The position numbers were made by a program, and so were the translations under genes. From Gnetum montanum (taxonomy: Eukaryota > Streptophyta > Gnetopsida > Gnetales > Gnetaceae), in the NCBI GenBank assembly GCA_015680685.1, contig MNCI01017913.1, positions 1,302,683 to 1,366,682 of the forward strand: DNA of 64,000 bases. The letters are read 5' to 3'. The notes beneath the pieces were generated by a model. The model had not been told where the DNA came from. It saw only the letters and a program-made list of their open reading frames with translations, and made no database searches. The stretch's first letter is position 1, and each line of letters opens with the position of its first letter. Of the stretch, positions 11,582 to 24,180 are shown in pieces.

Positions 11582-12095
11582 GTTGTCAAATGTATTTTTC
11601 ATTACTTAAAAGGTACTACTAATTTGGGCCTAAGGTATCCAAAGGATTCTCCACTTAATCTTGCTAGATATTGTGATGTAGGTTGGGTAGGTTGTTTTGA
11701 TGATTGCCATAATATGAGTGGAAAGTATGTCTTCTTAGTAATAAGTCTTATTTCTTGGATAACCAAGAGCAAACTTCTATGGACTTCTTAATAGAAAAAG
11801 CTAAATATATCTCTGAAAATACTTTCTATTCTCAATTACTTTGATTGAAAGAAACTCTCAAAGATTTAGGAGTAAAATCAAACTCAACACCTATTTACTA
11901 TGAAAACAAGAGTGCCATCAACATGACAAAAAATCCCATCCGACATTCATGTGCCAAACATATTAATATTCATCATCACTTTAGATAGGAACATACACAA
12001 CATGCCCATGTAAGGCTAGAGTTTATTGGAATAGAAAGCCAACTAGTTGATGTCTTCACCAAACCTCTAGACAAATTTTAGTTAGTCTCTCTATG
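11582..12095 (+). pseudogene. Copia A RNase H remnant
   Basis: Directly follows the reverse transcriptase. Contains VKCIFHYLKGTTNLGLRY and ARYCDVGWVGC, the position of the first RNase H catalytic Asp in Copia proteins, then SGKYVFL and degraded sequence with several stops. A final motif near 12030-12080 (L-V-D-V-F-T-K-P-L in frame) is typical of the C-terminus of Copia polyproteins. Confidence 0.8.
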
Positions 12096-12333
12096 CAAGG
12101 ATATGGAGATAGGACATTGTTTTTTCATGTAATTCTTTCTATTATTTCTATTTTAATAAGGAAATAATGAAAAATTATATAAAAATACAAAAACAAATAT
12201 TTTTTATGCACCTACTTTTTGGTTATGTCCAAAAAAAGGGTGAAGTAGCTTGTGTATTGTTATGCATTGAGATGTATTTAGAAAAGATTAACCAATTTTC
12301 TTAATTTTTGGACATTACCAAAAAGGGTGAGAT
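12096..12333 (+). other. 3' untranslated region and polypurine tract of Copia A
   Basis: Non-coding. It ends in AAAAAGGGTGAGAT (12320-12333), the degraded polypurine tract that primes plus-strand DNA synthesis, next to the 3' LTR. Confidence 0.75.
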
Positions 12334-13450
12334 TGTTCACCTTTTGGTGTGTCAAGACATTAAGGAAAATGGAGAACATCATATGTTTATATGATGTATT
12401 TACATGGCAAGATTTTGTGTGGACTAGGACTTCATAGAGACATCATCAAGAACATGGATTGTGACAAGAAGGTGTACGAAAGTTCAAGAACATGGATAGG
12501 GAATGCAGATTTCATAGGGAAAGGGGAGCTAAATAAAGATGACTCCAATAAATAGAAGATGTCTTGACAAAATTGAAGGCAACACAGAAGAATACGTCTC
12601 TGCAAAACAAAAGATATCTTTCAAGATAGAAAGACGTTTTTCATGTGAAGAATACATCTTTGTAGAATTAAGGTCAAATACAAAAAGAAATCTCTATCTT
12701 AAAGAATACATCTTTATAGAATGTAGGTCAATTACAGAAAGAAATCTCAATCTCAGGGAAGACATCTCTAGTGATCATTAGTTAGCCAGTGCACAAATTC
12801 TAAGGTAATTTCTGAAACATATTGGCTATAAGAAGACTTTATTCTCATTGGAAAATGTACAAGCTTTGGTACTATCAATTGTAAATCACCTAGAAATAAT
12901 TGTAATCATTATTATTCCTCATTGTACAATCTTTTGTCTATTGTAATTGGTCAAAGTGAGCTATGCCTCAAAGTACAAGAATCAGCAAACTTAGTTACAT
13001 TCATTCCTTGTGATTGTAAATCTCTTTAGTTACCCTATGGGGTTGATGTGCTTATTGCAAGAAGGCATCTTACTTGAGCTTGTCGAGGTCCTATGGGATT
13101 GAGTGTTGGTGTAGCACCACAACACTCTAGAGTAGAGCTCAAATTGTAATGGTTGTGGGATCCTAAAAAACACATTCTAAGTTTGTCAGGACCTTGCGGG
13201 GTTGAGTGGATTCGTAGCATCAAATCATTCCTGAGCTGAGCTTAGAGCTTGTACAAGGTGTGGCATCCTTCAAACCACATTTTGAAAGAAACAAAATCTA
13301 GAGGTGTACTTATGAACTACCTTTTGAGTGTGGACTATCCAAGTTTGGAAACCACATTAAATTCGGTTTGTGTGCTTTGTTTCAACAATTTTAATTTGGG
13401 GAACTTATTCATCCAACCCCCCCCTACTCTTCTAAGTTTAACAATCCTCA
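12334..13450 (+). repeat. 3' LTR of Copia A
   Basis: Starts TGTTCACC and ends AATCCTCA. It matches 2120-3227. The octamer series is more eroded here than in the 5' LTR. Confidence 0.88.
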
Positions 13451-13455
13451 ACTTT

Positions 13456-13788
13456 TAGAGTTCCTTGATGATCTATGCATTAAATAATATTTAACATTAC
13501 CACCAAAGTTAGGCCTACAACTAGCTATAAGAGATGACTAATCATCTTTCTAGCTTTCTTCACCTAGCACCTATAACTTGCCTTTACCAACTTCCTATCT
13601 TAATGTTGATATAATCTATAATATCTTGGTATAAATACCTTAGGTTAAGCATCCAAAGGTCACCTTGAGAGACACACCCATTATTACAATGTGTCCTTTC
13701 AAGTCTTATTATAATAATTACAATATTTGTTATGAAGTAATGATATCTTTATTATGCCGCAACATCATTTGAGAATGGGGATGTGATA
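13456..13788 (-). repeat. 3' LTR of element C, proximal fragment
   Basis: Its reverse complement aligns with the first ~370 bases of the I LTRs (from 53147 and 56777) and with 32157-32510. It joins to 2119-1973 once Copia A is removed. Confidence 0.8.
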
Positions 13789-14184
13789 ATATACCCTACT
13801 TAGGTTTCATTCATCCTTGAATGAATTCACATTCATGACATTTTTTTAATGGCAGTATTTCCTTCATGCTCTAATGCTTGAATAATTTAATTTCTCATTT
13901 TGGCTTAAGGTTAAATATCCTAATGTTCCTCTTGTTATTTCATCAATAGTTTCCTCATTCTCTAATAAGGACAAGAGATAAATTAAAGATCTACCAACAA
14001 CCAATCGCTAGTCCTAACCAAGGTCACACAAAGTATAACTCATTTCTAGTTATCTTAGTGAAGGTAGGGAAAATCCTTGTTTTATTAAAATATAAATTAA
14101 GAAATTAAAAAATAAGAAGTTTATGAATAAGAATAAGATATCTCCCTAATCTTGATGAACCTTATGGATTAAGGGATGTAGTTT

Positions 14185-15095
14185 TAGTTTTTACATAAGA
14201 TGTATATGATCAAATTTCCTTGTTTAGGAATATAGGGCTTGATCTTGATTTTTAATTTATCCCTTAGAAATTAACTCTATAAGCTTCACAACTTGATATA
14301 ATAAGGCATCATACCAAATATAGTCTAGGATATTAATGAAAAATGATATTAACCAATCTTCATTAGTCATAGAAACATAATTTTTGAATTATGACTCACA
14401 ATGAAATCTATCTATAAACATCATATATTCTTGAAAACTAGGATTATATTTATCTATTAAAGATTTGAGGTAAGTAAAATATGCATTCGTAAATGGAATT
14501 TCATGCTAAATTTATGGGAACATCCTCTTCAAATTGAGTTCCTCTTACAAGGAGTGTTTTACATATCCATATTTTTAAAAATTGATAAGAAAACGTACAA
14601 CTTTTCCATTAGATTATACAAATAGGATAATTGACACTAGATTAATATTGATTTGGATTATAAATAACTTATTCCTTAATCTTTCCTTAATTTGATTAAT
14701 CAAGTAGGCCACTTAGCAAAGTGTAAAATTTGGAAATGTTAATTTGGCATTTAAATATATGTTGGCAAAAAATACATTTTTATAATTATTAAATTTGAAA
14801 TAATAATGGAAAGATTATGTGGATTTTACAAAATCTTGATCAATCTCTCTTCCCCATTAATTGAAGTCCTAGAATTTCAGAAACCATATGTCAAAAAGAG
14901 GGAATTCCACAATAATCTTTTTTCTTGAAAACACCTTCATATCCTACTTTTTTCAAATTAGGTTGAAAAGAGTATAATAATTCTCATGAAAATACTTCTT
15001 AGAGGCACAAGACATCAATATTGATATCCTATAACTCTACCAACATGCATAAATATCAATACTCATTCCAATTCAAAGCCTAGGGTGGACATAGC
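14185..15095 (-). pseudogene. CCR4-type deadenylase fragment in element C
   Basis: Minus-strand translation with stops and frameshifts shows motifs of the CCR4 family (endonuclease/exonuclease/phosphatase fold, which shortens mRNA poly(A) tails). They include CPP, stop, ALNWNEY (family CPPWAL), IDVLCL next to a degraded Glu, GYEGVFKKK, then ANIYLNAKLTFPNF matching the N-T-H-L region in copy I. Next come FTNAYFTYL, then ILDYIWYDALLY and FDHIHLM, matching the conserved L-D-Y-I and S-D-H motifs. Order and spacing are as in CCR4 proteins and as in copy I (55285-56296). The segment is intron-less, which suggests capture from a spliced transcript. It is not a LINE endonuclease: CPP-ALNW and LDYI are CCR4-class signatures. 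Dead. Confidence 0.72.
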
Positions 15096-16134
15096 TGATG
15101 TTGCCTTTCATTGCCTAGGGACATTACAAGCATGTTGTATGTTACAATTTTGAGTCTTGTTCTTGGATTTTTTCTAGGATTATTTTTCATCATGGGTATC
15201 ATATATTTTATTAGAATAAGATTATGAATCTCCATGATATTTTACTGCATGATTTTGTTATAGGCTAAATTGGTATACATCTTCTTAACCATTTTGCTTC
15301 AGTAAATTATTCTCTAGCTAATCAATTTTTTTCATTAATCATAATTAGCTACATTACCTAGATTCTTAATGATCTTTCTACCCCCTTGAGACACTAACTT
15401 CAACAATGTAACTAATGACATATTAGGGGTTAGCAACATATGTCTATTTATCTACATAAACTAAACATCTCATCTTAAAGCTCAAGATGGCCTAAAAGGT
15501 TAGATTTTTTTGTCCCAGTAATTATATTATTAGGCATGATTAGTTATCTAATTTATGGCCTCTAAAGGCATTGTTTAAAATCTCACCTAAGTATTGAGTA
15601 CTCCTAATGATTAATCTAACATAACCATTGAGTTCAAAAAGGTGAAAAATTTTAGAAATGACTATTCATATGTTAGAAATGGATATTTTATGCTTGAGTT
15701 ATACTAAAATAAATCTTCAAGGATCTTGATACATCATGTTGGATGAGTAAAAATTGATTTTTAGAGGGCAAAAACATTGAATATGAAATTCAAGACTTTT
15801 TAAGAGGTCATCCATCTTAGTACTACTATAGGACAAACATGCTTAATTATGAAATTTTTATCAAATTTATTTTCAAATCATAAATTTGAAAAATTGTTAA
15901 ATTCTTTTTCTTTTTAACATTTAAATTTATCAATTCTAAAAATTAAATTTAAATTTCTTGTTATTTCATGATTTTCAAATTTTCTATCAATTGAACATCA
16001 AAGTTGACAATTTCCATCCTATTAATTTGATGGTTTCTATTCTAAATTTTAAATTTAAATTTTCAATTATCAAAATTTATTTATTTTTATAATATTTATA
16101 TATAAAAAATAGAAGGCCATTATGTATCAACCAT

Positions 16135-16260
16135 AAGAATTAAACAACGACAAGGGTTAATTTCTATCAACCCTAGAATAACAAGGGTTAATTTATAAGA
16201 ATTGAACAACAAGAAGAATTTATCTATATCAACTCTAGTATAATAAGGGTTAAGAATTAT
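16135..16260. repeat. Tandem duplication, two units of about 62 bases
   Basis: Two imperfect copies starting AAGAATTRAACAAC at about 16137 and 16197, each containing TATCAACYCTAG and AAGGGTTAA. They lie within the leader of element C. Confidence 0.6.
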
Positions 16261-17358
16261 GTTTTGTAAGAATGATGGCTTGGGTTCAATTCTATGTTCT
16301 AATTTTTGACTTAAAGTTTTTATACCATGCAAGAAGAGAAAATTTTAATGATGATTTCTCCTAAACCTTAAGTCTGATCTAGATGAAATTTGTACCATTG
16401 AAATTAGTTCAATGAGTACTGCATGTTGGACATACTTTTAGGGTCCAACAACTAGGTTGTATTTCTAGGATCTAAAAACTCCAAAATAGTTATTTTATTA
16501 AATTAACATTACTGAGTTGGAGTATCAATGACATGAGTACTTCTAGATGACTTCAGTTCAATTATAATGATATAATGACTATTTGAAAAAAAATATAATA
16601 AATATGCCTTACAATCTTGGATGTGTGACGTAGGCATATCCTCTCTCATAATGATTATACTCTAGTGAGATACTAAGAAGAAGGTTCAAAAAGTAAGACA
16701 TTATAACATTATCCACCAAGTATTTGTTTCTCTATGGATCTCATGATAATAATCCTTATAGGTTAAGTTGGATGAGAAAATCTTATGGCTAGGTTAACAT
16801 TTTTAACATACAAATGCATAGGTCTTAGGTAAAGGTAATTCATGACAAGTTACAAGTATTATGTATTTAAGAATAATAAGTTTCAAAAAAGGCAAGGTAG
16901 ACTCAAGTTATGATTAATAATCTCCTATGAGCAAAATAATAATTATCTTAACTAATTAACATTCTAGCAATATTACAGTATGGATAAGAGTTACTGGACT
17001 AGCGTATCATTGTGTTACTAATATATCTTATAGTTAATGTACCTTATTAAAGCATAATCAAATGTCTTTGTCCTTGATATCCATGAAACTAAATATGAAG
17101 AAATCTTCTTGGTTAATGTAGTCTATCTTGAACATGATGCATAGCCATAGTTCACTTGTAAATGTGTGACCTAGATTTAGTTTTCAAAGAAAATCATTGA
17201 AAGATATCTTCTCACTTACATGGATCATCTGAAATATAAAGTATATCTGGTGATGGTCCATAAGTCATCCTAGGTTGTGGCTTCATGATTTGTCATCATA
17301 CTATAACTAACTCTTGATTTTGATTGGCCCTTGGATCATGATTTTTTTTAATACTGAA

Positions 17359-17525
17359 TGTAACATCTAGTTTCTAGATGTTGTGGAAAACATCAAATAT
17401 ACATTACATTCGATATTATGTGTAAGGAAAATAATAGAGAAATTGTAGAAGAAAAATGAAATGACTTCTTTCTTAATATAGAATAATATATCTGGGTCAT
17501 GCCCTAAGGGTTATTTGGGGTTATC
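17359..17525 (-). repeat. 5' LTR of element C, 3'-terminal fragment
   Basis: Its reverse complement aligns with the ends of the I LTRs (TATATTYGATGTTTTCC). It is interrupted at 17525 by Copia B; the other part is at 32157-32510. The last five bases TTATC are the B target duplication. Confidence 0.8.
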
Positions 17526-18438
17526 TGTTGACCTTTTGGTAATGTTCAAAACTTAAGGAAATGGGTTAGTAAACATGAAAATATCCAAATATCCATGTCC
17601 TCCAAAAATAGTAAAACTCTTGCTAGAATTGAAGAAGACCCAAAGAATACATCTCTTAGAAATAGTAGACATCTTCCCTATGAAGAAGACATTTCCTCAA
17701 AGATGTCTCTCTTGTGAAGAAGATGCCTCTCTTCTTCAAAATGAAGGATTTATGTAGAAATATGTCTCACTCTTGAAGAAGACATCTCTAGTAATCATTA
17801 GATAGTCATTGCATAAATTCTGAGGTGATATCAAAAAGACATTGGCTATAAGAAGACATCAAAATTCGTGGGAATGTTGCAAGTTCCTAATCATCTATTC
17901 TCTAAAATTGTAATTTTATCTTCATTGAACTATCATTTTCTTATAATATTTCTTATTGTATTGAAGTGAGATTCAACTACAAGGAATCTATAAATTAGTT
18001 ACATTATTTCCTTATGATTTTGTTTGTCTTTTATTTCCCTAGAGGGTTGATGTAATTTTTACATGAAGGCATCATCCTTGAGCTTGTTGGGATCCTACGA
18101 GTGAGTGTTGGTGTAGCACCACAACACTCCAAAGTGAAGCTCAAGTTGTAAGGGTTTTGGGATCCTAGAAATCACATTTTAAGCTTCTCAAGACCTTGTA
18201 GGATTGAGTGGATTTGTGGTGTTAGATCACTCCGAAGTGGAGCTTAGAGCTTGCATAAGGTGTGGCACCCTTCAACCCACATTTTGAGAGCAACAAAGTT
18301 TGTAGGTGTGCTAGCAAACTAACCTCTAAGTGTAGACTATACAAGTTGGGGAACCACATTAAATTTGGTGTGTGCATTGGTTGATTAGTTTTTAATTAGA
18401 GGAACTTATTCATCCCCCATTCTAACTTCAACATGTTA
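17526..18438 (+). repeat. 5' LTR of element B
   Basis: Shorter than its partner by over 300 bases: after about 17580 it jumps to sequence matching 31295 onward. AGACATCT/AGATGTCT octamers lie at 17665-17790, then CTATAAGAAGAC near 17845 as the TATA region. Confidence 0.83.
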
Positions 18439-18450
18439 AGTGGATTAGAG
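18439..18450 (+). other. Primer binding site of element B, split by Gypsy F
   Basis: AGTGGATTAGAG here plus AGCCTCTAC after TAGAG at 28321 rebuilds a degraded Met-tRNA type primer site (family form TGGTATCAGAGCC). The five bases TAGAG are duplicated around F. Confidence 0.65.
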
Positions 18451-19275
18451 TGATGAATCATGTTTTGACTAGCTCCAATATTAGATATCAGATATTGGAG
18501 CCTTGATATTGGATACTTGATATCAGAGCCCAAGATGTGGTGTCAAATATCCAATATCGTGAGGTATATGCTAGCCTCTAAATATAGCGCTTGGGCTCAC
18601 AATTTTCATATAGGGTTTTAGTTTTTGTCATAGCATAGTGAAGCTTTTGAAGTTTGTTTTCTCTAGAGTTAGAATATTTCTAAGTGCCCATGGCAGGAGT
18701 CTGAGTTTGTGTGAACCTTTTCTTGAGCACTAATGTACCTAACCATAGCAGTGTGATGGGAATAAAGATGAGTCCTTTTGATACTCCTTGCAGCACTAAA
18801 AATAGATTAATGTTTCTTTCAATGCATTTATTATTCATGCACTTTACTTTCATGCATGTTAGCTGAGAAATTAATTTTAGTTGTTAATGAACATAAGCAC
18901 AACCACTCTAAACATATGTGTAGCACTTGGTAATCAAAAAACACTTAATGTTTGATAAACCAATAGCACTACATGCATTTTGGATGTGTTTGGGAAGTAG
19001 TAGATTAATTAAATACTAATTTCCTCTACCTTTCATTCTTGTTCTAGGTAATTACACTTATAAAATAGAAAATGATAAAAATCATATACCTTAGTTGCAC
19101 TTAACCATATACTTATGCATCACAAGTGGAACTAAACAAACAATGATCATTCCAATTAGATTTGACATCTTAGAACAGTTTAGTTGAGAACTTAAGGTCT
19201 ATGAGATTTAACCAAATTGTGCATGAACACTTGTGATTCATATGGTTGGGCATAAGGGTACCTTGTCACTCATCA
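18451..19275 (+). repeat. 5' LTR of Gypsy F
   Basis: U3 carries repeated half-palindromes around GATATC/GATATTGGA (18480-18560) followed by TCTAAATATAG near 18574 as TATA region. It matches 27506-28320. LTR-internal frames are not genes. Confidence 0.88.
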
Positions 19276-19300
19276 TTGGCACTATTATAGGACACCTTTT
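19276..19300 (+). other. Primer binding site of Gypsy F
   Basis: TTGGCACTATTATAGGACAC directly follows the LTR. It looks like a decayed form of the TGGCGCCGTTGCCGGGGA site common in plant Gypsy elements. E has the related TAGGTGTTGTTACCAGGG at the same place. Confidence 0.55.
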
Positions 19301-19437
19301 AGTTGTTACGTGAACTATCTAGGATTTAGTGGAAATTATTCAAAATCATTGGAATAAACCTTAGAGTCATATCATACTTCAAAAATAACTACAATAATTT
19401 CTAAAGGCACACTACATTTTTATTTTCTAACATAAGA

Positions 19438-21290
19438 TGTCTTCTTCTCAGAGGAGTAATTCTCTACCCAAGTTTGATAGAATATACCAATTGATGCCTC
19501 AACAATATAGAGTGGTATATGCTAATCTTGATGAGCATGTACCTAATTTCACTTTCATTTTACACTAGGATGAAAAACCATGGTGATGTGACATGGAAGG
19601 CAACATTGTGTTGTCACCCAATGAATCCATTCTTGCCATGCTCCAACAAATTCTTATTTGTCTAGGTCTCTAGTAACTTCATGCTGAATATGTTGTGCAA
19701 GATACTAATACTAAGGATTATCATCCCACTAAGGCACAACATCTAAGAGATTGAAAACCAAAAAAATGTCATGAATTTTTGAAGGGGAAAGGATTTAATG
19801 ATTCCCCATTCTTGCTATACCAAAAAGATTATGGGGAACCCTTCTCTAGGGGTTTTCCATTAAGTGAAATTCATCATTTTGACTTTGGTGAAGGATTTCA
19901 TAACCAGAACTTGTAGCCCACAATTCACAATCTCAATTCTGGCAAGAATGGATCCAATGACAAAGAAGGATCCAAAGGGGCAAGTCAAGGTAGGGATGGA
20001 AACAAGAAAAAAGATCGTGATCATGGCCATGATCATTCAAGAGGGGGTAGTAGGAACTATGATGATGCTATTCCTTATTCCCCTTTACCTTCATCATCAT
20101 CATCAGCCTTCAACTACAACCGTAGAGGGTGTGACCATGATGGAGGTGATTGATGAGACCAAAATGATCAAAGGGACCATTAGGCAAGGCATGACCAAGA
20201 ATGTGGGCATTCAAGAGAGATGTGCTACCATAAATGAAGGGGTAGCAAAGGGCATGGTAGGCATCAAAAATCATGGCCTTGATGAGCTTGCTACCTAAAG
20301 TATGCTTAATATTGCAGAGGTAGTGAGAATTCCAACAAGGCACATCAAGAATAGTTGGATCAAAAGATTCAATATGAAAAATATTCCTTAGTTTGAAGGG
20401 GGATATAACTCAGATCCATAGAACCATCTACAAGCTTTCCAAGATGCATTTGCCTTGCAAAATATAGAAAATGAATAAAAAAAGCTTAAGTTGTTCTCAT
20501 AAACACTCATTAAAGCAGCTGAAAACTGATATCAATCCTTAGAAGTAGAATCTATCAGATGATGGAGTACAATGCTTGAATTGTTTAATGACAAATATCA
20601 AATGTACTCTCGAGTGTCCAAGGATGAAAAAAAGGAACACATGAACCCTTGTATGCCACCATCAACCGATACCACTCCTTAATGCAAAGATGTCTTGGCC
20701 ATGATATCTCTCAGTTGGACTAACTTTGCCACATTGTAGTTGGACTTCGATCTAAAATGAGAAGAACCCTTGGCATTTATGCCTAAGGACGGCTATCAGA
20801 ACTAAGCACCTATCAAATGTAAAGATTGATTGGGCAAGTAGCTAAAAGGAAAGGTGAATTAAGAAAGTGTAGAAAAATACAACTACAACCCTTCCATTTG
20901 CAAGAGGGAGGTTTAATTTTGTCATAGTGAGGAAGAATCAACACTTGATGAGGTGGTGAATAGAAAAACCTTTCCACTCCAAAAATTTCAATCCAAAATT
21001 ATGACCAAGGTTAATCAATTATGGGACTCCATGAATAGAAAATTCCAAGCTATCCTAAAAATTGTTGAAGAGTCCAAGGAACAAGATAGTGATCATGAGC
21101 GCCAAAGGTGCCAGGAAATGGAACTTGCCTATCAAAGAGGTAAGGGAAAGATTATTGCAATAGAAGAAGTTGTAGGAAGTGAATTAGATGATGATGATGG
21201 ATGTGACATCTACCATTACAAACATCCTAAGGGATTTTGTCCTATTTTTTCACACTTACAGGAATTGAGGATGTATGCTTTGAATTTATG
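19438..21290 (+). pseudogene. Gypsy F gag
   Basis: Begins at an ATG (MSSSQRSNSLPKFDRIY). The order of parts is as in D: an N-terminal segment with YRVVYANLDEHVPNF, a Ser/His/Asp-rich linker (19930-20150), and the central gag domain (about 20300-20850) with the DPxNHLQAFQDAFALQNIENE region. A basic/acidic segment with VVNRKTFPLQKFQSK comes next, then a zinc-knuckle variant at 21206-21240 reading CDIYHYKHPKGFC, in which the second Cys is Tyr. Multiple stops, many TAG, and frameshifts. It would form the particle shell. A Tyr-rich tail (21300-21900) follows. Confidence 0.8.
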
Positions 21291-21979
21291 ACTACCACAA
21301 AGGAAAACAACTGAATGATTACCTTATCCTTAAGGTAATTTTTAGCAATTCTATTAGCCATAATAGTATTGTCCAAGTGGAACTCCAATGCATCCATATG
21401 AGTAGTATCAATAGTGGCAGCAACCACAATCATGGGCTCTGGCACTACCAAGGTAGCAATACCCTTATAGACAACTTGATCCATATGGGTACTATGTTCA
21501 AAAATCCTTGTCTCCATATGACTCTTCCAGTCACATTTTCACTTTACAACCTTACTACTATCCTCTTGATTTGTATCAAACTCATTCTCCACACATAAGA
21601 AGGGATACCACCTTTTACCCTTCTCATTTTTTTACACATCTTCCTCTACCATCAACATAGCTACCACCTACTCCGTCTATGCATGGTGAAGTACTAGCTC
21701 AACTATAACAACACAATGCTACCAAGGCTGTTAACCTATAACCAGTTCATCAATCGAGGGGTTTGGATACTTAATCAAATAAAAGACCTTTCTTCTAACC
21801 TCGAAATCTACCTAAGCCCTCAAATATACCTACTATTAACAATCCTATTAAGTCCCCTTCAAATTAAACACTACCTAGGATCCATATTGTGATGTTTACT
21901 CATGCCATATCTGATTGGATCTATGCTAGAAACCTTCCCAAGAAATTAGTTGATCCTAGAAGTCCTCTTATTAATTTGT

Positions 21980-22300
21980 AGATTGCTAAGAATGAACTAT
22001 GCAAAGCTTTTCTCAATTCATGTTCTAGTGTCAATCTAATTTCTCATGAGATGTATATTGCATGGAACCTTCTCCTCTCAAGAAGAGCAATATCATATTA
22101 GAATTGGCTGACCAGTCCATCACTATTCCATTGGGATTGGTAGAAGATATTATGACCATTATTTATGGCTGATCTTATCCTAATGATTTCCTAGTGATCA
22201 AGGTGGAGAACTAAAAATAGGACTTTCCAATCATCATGGGAAGGACATGGCTAAGCCCCATTGATACAAAAATGGGCATAAGAGATCTTTCCCTAGAAAT
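21980..22300 (+). pseudogene. Gypsy F protease remnant
   Basis: LNSCSSVNLISHEMYIAWNL near 22012-22070 corresponds to the D protease site, with the active-site Asp lost (S-C-S-S). It then runs through out-of-frame sequence that still matches D codon by codon, to the FPIIMGR-like region near 22228. Confidence 0.7.
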
Positions 22301-22899
22301 ATCTAAAGAAAATTTATTCAAGAAGATCGAGAAGAAACAAGTTCCATACATCATGTATAATGATACAGGGTGCAATTGTGTGTAGAAACTCTAGGTAGTG
22401 AAACAAGCATCCATCTTTGCATGTAAGCAATGAGCACCAGAAGTAAAAATTTAAAGGTGCCTATATGCAGTAGTCACAAAACAAGAGGGTACCTAGTGGC
22501 TGACTACTAATTCTGAGAGTAGAACACTTTGCATGGAACCAACTAAGAGCTTAACATGCACATATGTTGTAGGCATAGATGAACTACAGCAAGTTCATCA
22601 CCAACTCTCTGATAATGAAAATGATGATACCTATTGGGAAGAGTTGGAAATTCCTAAAAAAATTCAAGAAAGAGCCCCTTGAACTAAAAAATCTACTAGC
22701 TAGCATGGAATATGTGTTCTTAAAAAATGGGAAGCCAGGAATAATCAATGTCAATATTGTTCAAAAATAGAAGTAGATGCTGTTAAAAGTGGTTAAAAGT
22801 GGTTAGTAGCCTTTGCTTGGTCATATCATGAACTTACAAGGATTGATCATAGGATATGCTAGCATCGCATCTACATTGATCCTACCATAAAGCTAAAGA

Positions 22900-23640
22900 G
22901 ATAACCACAAAGGTGATTGAACCCAAAACTAAAGCAGATCCTCAAAGAGAAGATTGAACAACTCCTCAAGGTGGGGTTTATTTATCCCATTGCAAATAGC
23001 AACTAGGTTAGTCCACTCATTATTGTGCCCAAGAAAGGTGGAAAATGGTGGGTCTACATCAATTTTCAATTGTTGAATATGGCAACATTCAAGGAGCATT
23101 CTCCATTACCATTTTTTAATCAATTGTTAGACACAATATCTGGGCATTGCTACTATAGTTTTTTAGATGGTTATAGTTGCTATAACCAAATTCAGATCAC
23201 ACCAAAATACTATTCTAAGACAACATTCACTAGTTCTGGGGGGGACTTTTGCATATCGCAAGATGCCATTTGGTCTATGCAATGCCCCTACTACATTTCA
23301 ATGCCTAGTTCTATGCACTTTTTAATAGAAAATTGGTAATGGTGTGGAAGTCTTCATGGATGAATTCTCCACCTATGGAGCTACATTTGAGAAAGCTTTG
23401 GACCACCTTGAGCAAGTGCTAAAAAGATGTGTTGAAATAAATCTATGGCTCAATTGGCAAAAACGTCATTTGATGGTCCAAGAAGGCATTGAATTGGGGC
23501 ATAGAATATCACAAGAAGAAATTGAGGTAGTCCTTGAAAAAATAAAGGTCATCCAAGGAATAACCTACCAACCAGAAACTATCAAAGATGTTCAGTCATT
23601 TCTTGGACATACTGGCTTCTATTGGTGATTCATAGAAAAT
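22900..23640 (+). pseudogene. Gypsy F reverse transcriptase
   Basis: Recognisable pieces: VPKKGGKWW near 23025, FLDGYSCYNQIQI (first catalytic Asp region, about 23160-23200), KMPFGLCNAPTTFQ near 23260-23300 in another frame, and VFMDEFSTYG at 23350-23375, the Y-x-D-D box with the second Asp replaced by Glu. Then LGHRISQEEIEV and DVQSFLGHTGFYW, the C-terminal connection. Frameshifts at about 23240 and 23330. This enzyme would copy element RNA into DNA. Confidence 0.88.
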
Positions 23641-24180
23641 TTCTCTAAGATCAAAAAATCATTAGTTGAGCTGATAAAGAAAAATGCTCCATTTTTTTGG
23701 ACAACAGAATGTGAAAAAGCATTCTAGCAACTAAAGGAGAAGCTTGTAGAAACTCCAATTTTACAAGCACCTGATTAGTCCAAACCATTTCATGTCATGA
23801 TAAATGCATAAAATTATGCCTTGGGAGCTATGCTTACATAGATGGATGACAAGAAATGTTCATGCTACATCCACTATGCAAGATAAAGCATTATGGATGC
23901 ATAACTGAACTACGCCACTATAGAAAAATAAATGATGGTAGTGATGTTTACTCTAGAAAAGTTTAGGCATTATGTACTTAGATACAAGGTGTTTGTGCAC
24001 ATGAACCACAACACCATTTGCTTCTTCATGAATAAGCCAATTGTGAGTCTTTGTTTCATAGGGTGGTTGATGATCTTATCAGAATTCAATTTTACAATGG
24101 TATATTGAAAGGTCACTAAGAATGTGGTTGCTATCCACTTGTCTTGGTTACGATGGAACAAAAAACAAGAGAAAATCCAT
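23641..24180 (+). pseudogene. Gypsy F RNase H remnant
   Basis: Follows the reverse transcriptase without a gap: NFSKIKKSLVELIKKNAPFFW, CEKAF, stop, QLKEKLVETPIL, then PFHVMINA, stop, NYALGAML (RNase H start, first catalytic Asp changed to Asn), and FTLEKFRHYVL, all in Gypsy order. Stops are mostly TAG. Confidence 0.82.

Larger units (their letters stand above)
2120..13450 (+). mobile_element. Copia element A with gag-pol, disrupted by Gypsy D
   Basis: Ty1/Copia element with both LTRs (about 1.11 kb each), starting TGTTGACC and ending CCTTA/CCTCA. It has a Met-type primer site, gag, protease, integrase, reverse transcriptase and RNase H in Copia order, and a polypurine tract. The 5-base flanks GCTTT (2115-2119) and ACTTT (13451-13455) are a target duplication with one mismatch. 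It lies in the 3' LTR of element C, and Gypsy D interrupts its reverse transcriptase. Many stops and frameshifts show it is dead. Confidence 0.9.
13789..17358 (-). other. Internal region of element C
   Basis: Read on the minus strand: leader from 17358 to about 15100, CCR4-like segment to about 14185, then a short 3' region ending in a polypurine tract at 13803-13789. The leader shows no coding frame. Its start (17350-17220) aligns with the leader of I at 53728-53830. The leader is about 0.65 kb longer than in I. A tandem duplication of about 62 bases lies inside it (16135-16260). Confidence 0.7.
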
